Positions 54,148 to 63,327 of a stretch of 64,000 bases of DNA are shown piece after piece. The stretch covers positions 2,159,501 through 2,223,500 of the forward strand of contig NZ_CP098023.1 of the NCBI RefSeq assembly GCF_030440425.1, read 5' to 3'. The stretch comes from Microbulbifer sp. MI-G. GTDB taxonomy: Bacteria; Pseudomonadota; Gammaproteobacteria; Pseudomonadales; Cellvibrionaceae. The position numbers and the translations under genes were made by a program. The notes below the pieces were generated by a model. It searched no databases. It worked only from the letters and a program-made list of their open reading frames with translations, and was not told where the DNA came from. The stretch's first letter is position 1. Every line of letters begins with the position of its first letter.

Positions 54148-56091
54148 TTAAAAATTAGTGTTTGTGGCATACTGATCCTGGTTGCCCAGTAAAATGGTAT
54201 GCTGTCCTATTGATAATTTACCTTCCCAGCTGTCTAACTGTCCCAGGCGATTACGCCAGCGAATCTTTACATTCACCTGCGCATTTTCAGAAACGGACCC
54301 CAGACCAAAATGCACTGACTTGCTACGCGCACCCGCATGGCCGTTGCCCCCATCGACAAATCCGATGAACTTTTCACCTCTGGGCCCGGTAACCGTAACT
54401 TCTGCACCGATGGCCGGTGTACCTTCTCTGGCTAGCGGTCGACGCGGATTGGAGGAAAATCCGGTGTTGTTGTCCAGGGGCAGGAGGAGGGAAAGGCTCA
54501 GATAGCCGTTGCTATTTTTTGTTTCATTAAGTAGCAAATAGTGATCTTCCCACTGGTTGCCGACGGCATAGTCCAGGTCTCCGTCTCCATCGACATCGGC
54601 AATAGCAAAACCGCGACTCAGCCAGGGACCAGCCACACCCAGTTCCTCACTGATATCTTCAAAGTGTCCCTCACTGGACATAACATAAAAGGGGTTCCCT
54701 TCATTGCCACTGATGTCTCCCCCGATCATATTGGGCCAGGTTTTGGGATCGCTGAGCAGCGGATCCAGATTCATGGACCACTGGTGTAATTCCGGCCATT
54801 TATTGACCTCTCCGCGAAAAAAACCAGTTGCCTGAAGCGCCTCAAGGATTCCATCATTGTCAAAATCGGCAAATTTTGTATCCCAGCCCCAGCCACTATA
54901 AGCTACTCCCAGGGAGCTGGATTTTTCCAGGAACGGAGCAATTCCTTTTTCTATTGCTGCTTCATCGCCGGTATTCATCCATAAAAAATGTCCCTCTTCC
55001 AGTTTCCACTCACCGGCAATGTTGCTGACAAATATGTCGTAGTATCCATCGCGATTTACATCGCCAAAATCCACGCCCATTCCCTTGAAGGAGTCGTACC
55101 CCATGACTTTTGACTTTGGTATGGAAAATCCCTTTCTACCCTTCAAGCGTTTGAAACTTAAATTCCCCGGTGTGGATTTATTGAGGTACATGCCATCGGG
55201 CCCAAAATCATTCGCGATATACAAATCACTGGCGCCATCCCGGTTGATATCGGCCGCGCCTATAGCCAGGGTCCAACGCTCATCATCACCTTCCGGCATG
55301 CCAGTATCTGCCTCTTTGAATTGCACGTATGGCTCGGAGCCGCTGCCGGAGTTTTGCCAGAGAAAGATCCGGTTACTGCCTGCATTATCAGCATTCGAGA
55401 GAGAGTTGTGGAATTTTGGATAGTGCGTGCTATTTGCGTCATAAACTCTGTTTCCATCGGGAAAATAATTTCCCAAAATCACATCGATATGACCATCGTT
55501 GTCAAAGTCCGCCAAGGTAGCCGTCGATGTATACCAGTCCCTTATATCGCCCTTTACCAGCTCCTGTTTGATAAATCTCTGCTCCAGGGGCAGATTCACA
55601 TCACTTTTTTGCATTAATATTATCGGGGAGCGCCCGAAGAAGATTGCAAGTATATCTGCCAAGCCATCCTCATTAAAATCACCCACTCGACATCCACTGG
55701 GAAATGAAGCCTCGTTAAAATCCTGGCTGACAACCAGCAAGGTGGTAGGGGAAAAACGCCGATCTGTCTCTATTGCTGGCGCGACATAAAGGCTTCGGCT
55801 GCGGGGATCAGTAATACAAAAATCGTTTTCCAATCCATCCAGGTCCAAGTCCAGCACTGCGATGCTGGCTCCGACTGTGGATATCCAGGGTTCTATGTGT
55901 TTTAATGCCGGGTTCACAGGCAGCCGTTCACCGGGCGGAATCCTGCTGTCGACAGGGACCGTAGATTGGCGAAATTCAAATCGCTTGGCCATTGCTTTCT
56001 TTTCTTCAGTGCTAACAGATGGCAGCTGAACCAGGCCATACAAGCCTATCCAGGAAAAAAATATAAAAATGGCAACTACGCGGCTCATCAT
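54148..56091 (-). CDS. E4: Enediyne cassette protein E4 (UnbV/ASPIC)
   Basis: A 647-residue exported or anchored repeat protein: an N-terminal hydrophobic segment (RVVAIFIFFSWIGLYGLV), seven or so FG-GAP/VCBS loops (DFNEDGLADILA, DFDNDGHIDVIL, DINRDGASDLYI, DVNRDGYYDIFV, DVDGDGDLDYAV) and an ASPIC/UnbV end (IGAEVTVTGPRGEKFIGFV, KSVHFGLGSV). Length and gene position are those of E4 proteins. The start is one of three consecutive codons (GTG ATG ATG) after AGGGAG; the first ATG is used here. It follows E3 by 6 bases. Confidence 0.9.
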   Translation of the reverse strand: MMSRVVAIFIFFSWIGLYGLVQLPSVSTEEKKAMAKRFEFRQSTVPVDSRIPPGERLPVNPALKHIEPWISTVGASIAVLDLDLDGLENDFCITDPRSRSLYVAPAIETDRRFSPTTLLVVSQDFNEASFPSGCRVGDFNEDGLADILAIFFGRSPIILMQKSDVNLPLEQRFIKQELVKGDIRDWYTSTATLADFDNDGHIDVILGNYFPDGNRVYDANSTHYPKFHNSLSNADNAGSNRIFLWQNSGSGSEPYVQFKEADTGMPEGDDERWTLAIGAADINRDGASDLYIANDFGPDGMYLNKSTPGNLSFKRLKGRKGFSIPKSKVMGYDSFKGMGVDFGDVNRDGYYDIFVSNIAGEWKLEEGHFLWMNTGDEAAIEKGIAPFLEKSSSLGVAYSGWGWDTKFADFDNDGILEALQATGFFRGEVNKWPELHQWSMNLDPLLSDPKTWPNMIGGDISGNEGNPFYVMSSEGHFEDISEELGVAGPWLSRGFAIADVDGDGDLDYAVGNQWEDHYLLLNETKNSNGYLSLSLLLPLDNNTGFSSNPRRPLAREGTPAIGAEVTVTGPRGEKFIGFVDGGNGHAGARSKSVHFGLGSVSENAQVNVKIRWRNRLGQLDSWEGKLSIGQHTILLGNQDQYATNTNF

Positions 56092-56097
56092 CACTCC

Positions 56098-57138
56098 CTA
56101 CTCCACAATGGCTATTTTTTTAACTTGTTTGTCCTGAGAAGCGCAATCGTCTCTTTCCCCTGATAGCGCTGTGGCCATACGTTCCAGCCATATATTCCAA
56201 CTCGATTTTTCCTCAATCTCTGCAATATTTTGCAGCCCTTCCATTGCCTTCATGGCGATTGTATGCAGTTGATTTGCACTGAGGTTACTCAGGCAGTTTG
56301 CAGCCAAGTCGTTATGCTCTACCGCGTTACCAGCCCGAATTCGCGTATGGCAGGCGAGCGCCGATCCAACCTGCAGTGCAGTCTGGTAGTGCTCCTTCTC
56401 CGCAATCGCGGCCAATGAGGTAATTCCCGCCTGATCTATACCTCCCGCATAAGCACAGGCCAGGCCAATACCACACCAGAGGTCAGCACGAGCGGACTCG
56501 GGATAGTGCAGAAGACATTGCTCTATAGAATGCGGATCAGCACCGGAAATAAACCAAAGAGCTCGGCCTGCACCGGCATAGTACTGAGCCAGGCAATGGT
56601 TACCCGATGCTGGATTAGCAGAGATTTTGGAGACAAATGATTTGGGTAGATATTGTTCAAAAACGCTCGCTTGAGACTTGAAGTAGGTATGGTAAAAACC
56701 AATCCCGTTAATAACCAAACTGCCATATAGAGGGCTCAATCTGTCCATAAAACGCTTGTAAGGAAAACCTACTGCACCCACTGCTAATCCAGCTCCGACA
56801 CAAGCCATATAACTGTGCGGCGCTCCTTCATTCTGTATAAAATCAAAAAACTCATTGCGTCGGAAAAAGCTAATGGCATCACGTAAAAACAGTCCCATTG
56901 CCAAACCTTCGCTATAAAATCCGTTCAGTTCTGGTTTCGTTGCTCGTAATGACTGTACCAGACGCGATGAATAGCCTTCCTCTAGGGCGGTGTTATAGGC
57001 ACGTAAAACTGTTTTTGCGATCAGTTCCAGTCTATCTCTTGAACGACTGTTCAAGTTAAAGCCCCGTCTTTTGAAGTCTGCTTCACTCAACGGCTGTCCA
57101 AAGATGACTTTAATGAAGATCCCTGCACTAATAAACAT
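56098..57138 (-). CDS. E3: Enediyne cassette protein E3 (DUF1702/UnbL)
   Basis: A 346-residue DUF1702 protein: FIKVIFGQPLSEADFKRRGF at the start, then LELIAKTVLRAYNTALEEG, GFYSEGLAMGLFLRD, FIQNEGAPHSYMACVGAGLA and GLACAYAGGID, which are typical of E3 proteins. The function is not known biochemically, but the family is essentially tied to enediyne loci. It is the first gene of the cassette, so the promoter of the core operon lies upstream of 57138; no strong ribosome site or -35/-10 pair is evident. Confidence 0.92.
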   Translation of the reverse strand: MFISAGIFIKVIFGQPLSEADFKRRGFNLNSRSRDRLELIAKTVLRAYNTALEEGYSSRLVQSLRATKPELNGFYSEGLAMGLFLRDAISFFRRNEFFDFIQNEGAPHSYMACVGAGLAVGAVGFPYKRFMDRLSPLYGSLVINGIGFYHTYFKSQASVFEQYLPKSFVSKISANPASGNHCLAQYYAGAGRALWFISGADPHSIEQCLLHYPESARADLWCGIGLACAYAGGIDQAGITSLAAIAEKEHYQTALQVGSALACHTRIRAGNAVEHNDLAANCLSNLSANQLHTIAMKAMEGLQNIAEIEEKSSWNIWLERMATALSGERDDCASQDKQVKKIAIVE

Positions 57139-60100
57139 AGTTCATATCCATATTATTTTTCATTGTTTTCTTATTTGTACTGTTTGGGCTCAATATTCTT
57201 TTTGGGATTCCAGCGAGCGCTTGTCTTCTTTGCTCAAATGAGAAAATGCTCTTTCAAAAGCGCGATATTGACCCAATATGTGAATCCAGCTATCCCATCG
57301 CATAGTATTTTCACCAGATATCTCACTCAGAATGCCATGGACCAAATATCTCCGAACCTCCAACTACCAAAGGTCGATCCCGAGCATGAAGATAGCTTAT
57401 GACGAAATATAAGCCGCTTTCATTCTGAGTCGTGATGCTCGGAATGCTATAGAGGATCTATATTGATCTTCTCTTCCTTATGGAGATCTGAGAGTGAAAT
57501 AATTTGCAGCTGTAAGACTTCCTATCATTATTTTTTATTATTCTTTGATACAGTTGTACCAACAATCATTTTTCTATTAGCACCAATCCTAATTATAAAT
57601 GCGCCTTGTAGTCAACACTTGATTTCAGTCTGCATTCCACGAAGTTTAAACTTTCGCACAATATATCTTCCAAATAGTTTATCGAAAAATACCGACTATG
57701 CTCTTTCGAGAGATTTATCTTTGTTTTTCAAACTGCCATCCAGGTAAACCAAACATGATCATGTCTGTGCTAGCCGCCGTATGTTATTAATACGCTATAA
57801 ATAGATGAATTCCAATGGGAATAATTCACTTAAGCTTTTGCAAGCTTAATTGTTTATTAACTTGGTCTCCGGTACTATTAAGCAACTACAATAGTTGAGG
57901 TGCAATCATTAAAGGAGCCATATCAACTGACTGGAATTGTAACGTCCTGAAATAATTGAGAAAACCGCTTGATTGCTAAGGTATGTTTGAGCTAATTAAA
58001 ATATCGACAATTGGCACAAAATAAGTAAGGAACGTTAAAACTACAATCGGTTTTTCAAAGCGTAAAAAATTCTTCTGAAGATTTTCAGGCAATAAACAGT
58101 CTCTCCACTTTACCTCACTTTTTGTAACTCTCTAAGTCATATTGCCAGATATACAATTGGTTAATTTTCGGCGACACGACCGATTGCATTCCCAGATCAA
58201 ATACTAACTGCTGAGGCTATATCTCGTAGGCTCTGCCATGATCACTTTGGCATCATGCCAACTACAGCTCTAAAGGCTTTCAGCAGTTTTCGGCCCTCCG
58301 GCATGCCCCCCACCCTGCTCTTGATTTGCCGATAAAAGAGAATCGTTTTTTACACGAAAGTGCCACCTGAATGAACCATATTAGCCGTGGAATCAAGAGA
58401 GACATGATCAGTCTGAACATTGATCACAGTAATTTCTTTAGAGCAAGAAATATCTTATCTAGTACACCTTGCTTGGCCCAACGATTCGTCCGTATGTAGA
58501 CACTACACCAAGGGCGAATTTCTTCGGTGAGCCTCGCAATTATTGCAACCATGCTCGGTTATCTAAATAATTGTGTCCTGCACCTGTAAGTTGACTCTTT
58601 TCACGTTGTCATGCTGAAGAAGCAGAAATTTTCTATAATTTTTATTGTTGTCCTGTGATTTTCATGCTGAGTTATACAGGTTTTAGTACGAACAGAACCT
58701 GGATAAAGCTGGTCATAGTAAACCTTAGCCAATCTCGTCGTTTTACTACTTTAGGGACGCACTCTGCTATCTGCCTGTATACTAACGGAACCTGTGGTGA
58801 CCAAACTAAATGACACTCCGCTGGCTTCATACTAGATGAGCATGAGTCCATCCCGGATCCTATGATTATAGAACTTGCTGCCAATTTAACAGTGCTAGTC
58901 AGTAAATGACCTCCCCCTGGGCGAGTTTGTGTATCTGGGAACCGCCATGTTAAAGCACTCCAGTCTAGGATTGATCAATAATTCTAGGGTAAAGTTACTG
59001 CTTGGTAACGTTACCGTTGGGTCAAAAATTTTCCATATGCCACTTTTTATTATTATCTATTCATCTGGGGTCTGTCTACAAAAGTTTATTTAAAGTTTAC
59101 ATTTATAGAAATTATAAAGGAACAAGTTAAAATTATTGAACGCTCTCTGTCTGTGTAGCATGTTAACCTTGAAATGCCGAACGTATGGGTCATTAATGCC
59201 ATTTTGGACATATTCACCCGTTGACTATATAGGCCTGTATAAGGGGATTCTTAGAATTTTTCTCTCGTGGATTGCTATTCCCTCTTCAAGTTTGGTCATT
59301 CGTGCCTGTAGAGACATATGAAGTTTACTGTGGTACAAAACTCGATATAATTCTTGCTTTTTACTTTTTAGATCAAAGAATAGACAAAAATAAGTGCTAG
59401 TAATACTCGCAAAATCTGAAATTTAAGAGCTTCATCTTCACCAGTGCTCTCTGAATCCCATTGACAATATGCTTCGCCATCAATGAGCGATAATGGCAGA
59501 AATCAATCACCGCAGAGATCGTAAACACCGGATAGTCACAATTGAATTGTGAAATTATTTCAAGTTTCAACTGTTTCCATTAAATCTCAGTTTCAAAATC
59601 TTGTAAACGAACCTGTCTTTCATATCAAGGTTTTATTTTAATGACCTGAAATACTATCGAGTTTGTTTCAAATTTAATCAGAAGTTATCAATATAGGAAC
59701 GCATCCAATTGTTACTTCAGGTGGATACTTGAAATGATCTTAGGTAGCAGATAGCCTTCGCTAGGTATTTTCTGGAGAAAGTAAACAGCTGGGCAGCACC
59801 ACGAACCCTCTTTGATCTGGCAATCGAATACCTGGTCCAGAATACAATTGTTATCCCTGTCTACAGTACTCTTCAGAAGAGCATAGACCAAGTACTGATT
59901 CTGTACCAGAAAGCATTGCATAAGCTGGTGGTACACGCTTGTACTCAGGGGTTGAGTAATGTACTCAGTGAACTGCTGTCTGGGAAACACTTATTTGCTC
60001 TACACACCTTCGTCAGAACGTTCGTAACTTCATTGGTACCGAACGGTATAAAAAAATGAAAGTGTATCGCACCTTCAGCCGTTGATGACTGACGTCATTC

Positions 60101-60893
60101 AGGTAAAGAAGCACCTTGGAATGTCACAGATGAATCATCAGAATCATACCGAGTGTGTAGATTACTACAGGGCCACGCTCGACTGATTTTCTTAAGGCTT
60201 TGACGAAGAATCTTGTCATATTTTCAGTCTCCCTAGACAGTCCACTGTGCCTGGGTGATGAGCAATGAATCTTCCTTTTCCATACGAACTATCTAATTAT
60301 CTGGGGAATGCCGATCGACTCCACAGCAAGCATTGCGTCATCTTTCTTCCGACAAATTTGTGACAAAAATCACATCCCACGGCTCTACCTCATCACAGTA
60401 CCCATCCAATTCTTTTTTATATTCCCTCCAGTTAATATAGTGTTCTCGACTATCACGATAATTTTCACTCAGCTCAAAGATATAAAAAGGTCAATTGTAC
60501 CGGTTCTCTTGATAGTTCTTACAAAATTCAGAGTGGGAAATAATCTGTGTGGATTTTATCCCCTTGAACATTCTTTGAGGATTTGGTAGTAACGATTTCC
60601 TTTCAATGTTCACGTATCCAACGAATATTGAAACTATTTTTCTTTGAAGCCCAGAACAGATATCCACCCGCTGCGTTTGTTTTTTGCTTCGACAGTCTTC
60701 ATGACTGGTTCAGTGACCCTGGATGTCACAGGCCCCATGAATGAATCTCCAAAGTTGTAGACTTTGGTGATCAAGCCATAATCCGCGCTCTCAAGAAATG
60801 CTGCCTCACAGTAACCGCGTATTCTACGGAATCGTAGCTCCAGCCATAGATGTCTGGTCACTTTGGCTTGCTGGCTAATTTTTCTTTCCATAT
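57139..60893. other. Gene-poor AT-rich region
   Basis: About 3.75 kb with only short frames (60-95 codons) that lack ribosome sites, coding bias or recognisable motifs. Several of them overlap on opposite strands. It probably consists of decayed genes and mobile-element debris, consistent with the IS66 relic at its right end. The promoter for the enediyne cassette must be in the first few hundred bases. No tRNA, CRISPR or clear terminator was found. Confidence 0.6.
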
Positions 60894-61170
60894 TCATGGT
60901 GACAGATCCGCAACTGCTCTGGATGGATGCTGCTCAACGCGCAACAGTATATCCGTGAGATAAGTATACAAATCGATATCCTGCAGCTTGCAGGTAGTGA
61001 TCAGGCTTTGGATGGTGCTCACAAGTACCGCCCCCAGTTCTGTCCAGACAACTTCCGGTTCTTGCTGCCCAGCAGGGAAATCGTTCAACTCAACGATTGC
61101 GCAAATACGTGCATTGCTGGGTGCGGCTAATAAGGCTGGCCACCCGCCTGTTCTTTCAGATTTTTCTTAA
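60894..61170 (-). pseudogene. IS66-family transposase relic (C-terminal part)
   Basis: The minus-strand frame reads VVWTELGAVLVSTIQSL, ITTCKLQDIDLYTYLTDIL and RVEQHPSRAVADLSP. This matches the C-terminus of one IS66 transposase subgroup (WTELGAEHVGIIQSLI..TCKL..I.PYTYLVDVLQRV.QHP). Just upstream the expected GRKNW-type residues occur in a different frame (LLGSKNRKL), so at least one frameshift is present. Only about 65 codons keep homology and the rest of the element is missing. It records past insertion activity at the right border of the gene-poor region. Confidence 0.78.
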
Positions 61171-61331
61171 TTCACCCACCTCGCCGACTGGTCTTATATT
61201 GGCCACTAAATGCTCGACCGGGCACGGCACACAGGCGACTGAATATCCCAGTTATCGATGGAGAAACCCGGGCGCTCTCACTCAGTGAAAAATAATCGGA
61301 TTCTGGCTACAGCCTGTTGTTTAATTTTGTT

Positions 61332-61345
61332 ATTGTATACATAAT
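61332..61345 (+). promoter_or_regulatory. TTGTATACAA-like element upstream of the M9 peptidase
   Basis: ATTGTATACATAAT lies 21-34 bases before the ATG, with GGAGAG between. The TTGTATACAT core differs from the palindrome TTGTATACAA at one base. Compare the elements at 32367 and 63275. It may be an operator or an extended -10 promoter element. Confidence 0.4.
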
Positions 61346-61365
61346 AAATATATGGAGAGGCGCTC

Positions 61366-63153
61366 ATGCTGAAACACTACCTGTTTAACACACTGACAAT
61401 CCCGATGGCCATTGCAATACTGAGCTGTACAGCCAGCTGTGGTAAAAAACCAGAGAGTGATTTGCTCATGCAATTGAAGAATCCCGATACAGAACTTTGG
61501 GAGACCGGTCTTCTTCACCAACCAAAGCAATTTGCAAAGGCACTAGACCAATTGGATCGCTTTACCGCGATCGCCGAGGCCAAATTTCAGGATCTCGATG
61601 CTCTGTTTTACTATCTGCGCGCCTACAGTTACTTTGGTCCGCTGGGAGCTATAGATGATCTGCACTGGTTTGCACTCGATAAGGTACTGACTCAACTGCG
61701 GCAGCACCCTCTATTCATTCAGCGAAATGACCAGGCGGCCCGGTTGCAGGAGCACTTTGTGGTTACCCTATACCGCTACTACAATCGAAGTCCTCTGTCT
61801 GTCCGGCTTACCCCGCACTTGGATTCTGTTTACGGCATCCTCAATCGGTATGCGCCAATTGCAAACGGCTTGAGTGAACAAGAGCGCTACAGTCTTTTGG
61901 AGGCCTACAGAGCGATTGGGTTCCTCGCCTATGAAGCGAGGAACACACCATTGATAAAGCTGGCATTACTCGCCAACATACCCTCCACGGATGTATTGCT
62001 CAATAACGCGCAGTCAACGCCCGAAGGCACCGGCGCGGGATTCTGGCGCCTGCAACATGCGCTATGGGCCCTTGGCAACCTGAGGGCACTTGGTGGTCAC
62101 GACGATGATATCGTCAATCTCGACGAAACTGTCTGGCAACTCCTGTCAAAGGACCTTCCATTTCTCAAGCCAGAGGACCAGCGTAAACTCTATACGCGCC
62201 CCTATCTGGTCACTTCCTATCGCGGTAAAAGCGCCTGCGATAACGAATTTTCCGGAAGATGTCACTTCCCCGAAGTGCAAAGCGTGCTTCCAATTACTCA
62301 CAGCTGTTCACCCACACTGCTTATTCGTGCAAACAGCATCAGTGAACCCGCCCTAGCAGCAGCCTGTGACACCCTGCTTACCCATGAAAGCGATTTCCAC
62401 CACAAACTGCAAAGCCGACATAAGCCAGTTGACAAAGACCATAATGATCGCCTGGAGGTGGTCGTTTTTGACAATTACAGCCAATACAACGAATACGCGT
62501 CTCTACTGTTTGATATCAATACCAATAATGGTGGCATGTTCCTGGAGGGCGACCCGGGCAAAGCCGGAAACCAGGCGCGACTCTTCGCCTTTGAAGCCTT
62601 CTGGACAAATCCCGATTTCAGCATCTGGAACCTGGAGCATGAATATGTGCACTATCTCGATGGGCGATTCAATAAAAGGGGTGGCTTTGGACACTTTCCC
62701 AGCCATATGGTCTGGTGGTCCGAGGGGCTTGCCAATTACATCGCACATGGAGATCACTACGATAGTGCAGAACGCGACCTGAGGAGGACTCGCCCCTCTG
62801 AATACCCTACCCTAGAGCAGATCTTCTCTACGACCTATGCTGATGGGACAGCCCGGGTCTATTCCTGGAGTTATCTGGCAATCCGCTTCCTTTACCAAGA
62901 GAATCCCGATAATCTCGTCAAATTGGCGACACATTTGCGCGAGGATAATTTTGAGGATTACCGCAACCAGCTCGATCAGTTTTCACAGCGTTGGCAAAGC
63001 GATTTTTTTGACTGGCTAACAGCCACTGCGCCTACCGGCAGCAATGATTCCACGGAAGAGAAGCTTCCCCGCAAGCGGTACCGTTATCTGTATAGGAACT
63101 ACCTCCAACCCGCGAATCTGCCCCAAACACCGCGGCATTACCACCATATCTGA
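61366..63153 (+). CDS. M9-family (collagenase-like) metallopeptidase lipoprotein
   Basis: A 595-residue probable lipoprotein: hydrophobic leader followed by a lipobox-like TASC near residue 25. The zinc motif HEYVH (H425, E426, H429) is followed by YLDGR, and the third ligand glutamate lies in WWSEGLANYIAHGD (E453). This is the arrangement of the M9 Vibrio-type collagenases. The N-terminal 390 residues are helical, like the activator part of M9 enzymes. GGAGAG precedes the ATG. It should cleave extracellular protein, perhaps collagen-like, at the cell surface. It lies next to a TonB-dependent receptor, fitting a nutrient-scavenging role. Confidence 0.88.
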   Translation: MLKHYLFNTLTIPMAIAILSCTASCGKKPESDLLMQLKNPDTELWETGLLHQPKQFAKALDQLDRFTAIAEAKFQDLDALFYYLRAYSYFGPLGAIDDLHWFALDKVLTQLRQHPLFIQRNDQAARLQEHFVVTLYRYYNRSPLSVRLTPHLDSVYGILNRYAPIANGLSEQERYSLLEAYRAIGFLAYEARNTPLIKLALLANIPSTDVLLNNAQSTPEGTGAGFWRLQHALWALGNLRALGGHDDDIVNLDETVWQLLSKDLPFLKPEDQRKLYTRPYLVTSYRGKSACDNEFSGRCHFPEVQSVLPITHSCSPTLLIRANSISEPALAAACDTLLTHESDFHHKLQSRHKPVDKDHNDRLEVVVFDNYSQYNEYASLLFDINTNNGGMFLEGDPGKAGNQARLFAFEAFWTNPDFSIWNLEHEYVHYLDGRFNKRGGFGHFPSHMVWWSEGLANYIAHGDHYDSAERDLRRTRPSEYPTLEQIFSTTYADGTARVYSWSYLAIRFLYQENPDNLVKLATHLREDNFEDYRNQLDQFSQRWQSDFFDWLTATAPTGSNDSTEEKLPRKRYRYLYRNYLQPANLPQTPRHYHHI

Positions 63154-63169
63154 GGCACTCACAGTGTCT

Positions 63170-63207
63170 ACTTCGGAGGCTCCCGAGATAATTCTATCCC
63201 GAGGCCT
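63170..63207 (+). terminator. Imperfect hairpin after the M9 peptidase gene
   Basis: GGAGGC and GCCTCC arms, with further partial pairing inside, lie shortly after the stop at 63153. No T run follows. A weak candidate for transcript end. Confidence 0.35.
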
Positions 63208-63274
63208 CCATGCATCTCCCTATTGCAAAATGACTATTGCACACAAAGTAAATAAAGGTTAGTCTTATTTTACT

Positions 63275-63288
63275 CTGTGTACAATATA
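63275..63288 (+). promoter_or_regulatory. TTGTATACAA-like element upstream of the TonB receptor
   Basis: CTGTGTACAATATA lies 40-53 bases before the ATG at 63328 and matches the TTGTATACAA palindrome at 8 of 10 positions. The TACAATAT part could equally be a -10 element with a TG extension. Confidence 0.35.
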
Positions 63289-63327
63289 ATAATATCTGAA
63301 AGCATAAGAACAAACGGGGAGACCACG

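Noticed and set aside
58672..60589. Several 60-95 codon frames in the gene-poor region
   Set aside because: They overlap on both strands, lack starts with ribosome sites and show no family resemblance, as expected for chance frames in AT-rich DNA.
60634..60897. 87-codon frame directly after the IS66 relic
   Set aside because: It lies beyond the expected end of the transposase and shows no transposase motif. It may be debris but was not called.
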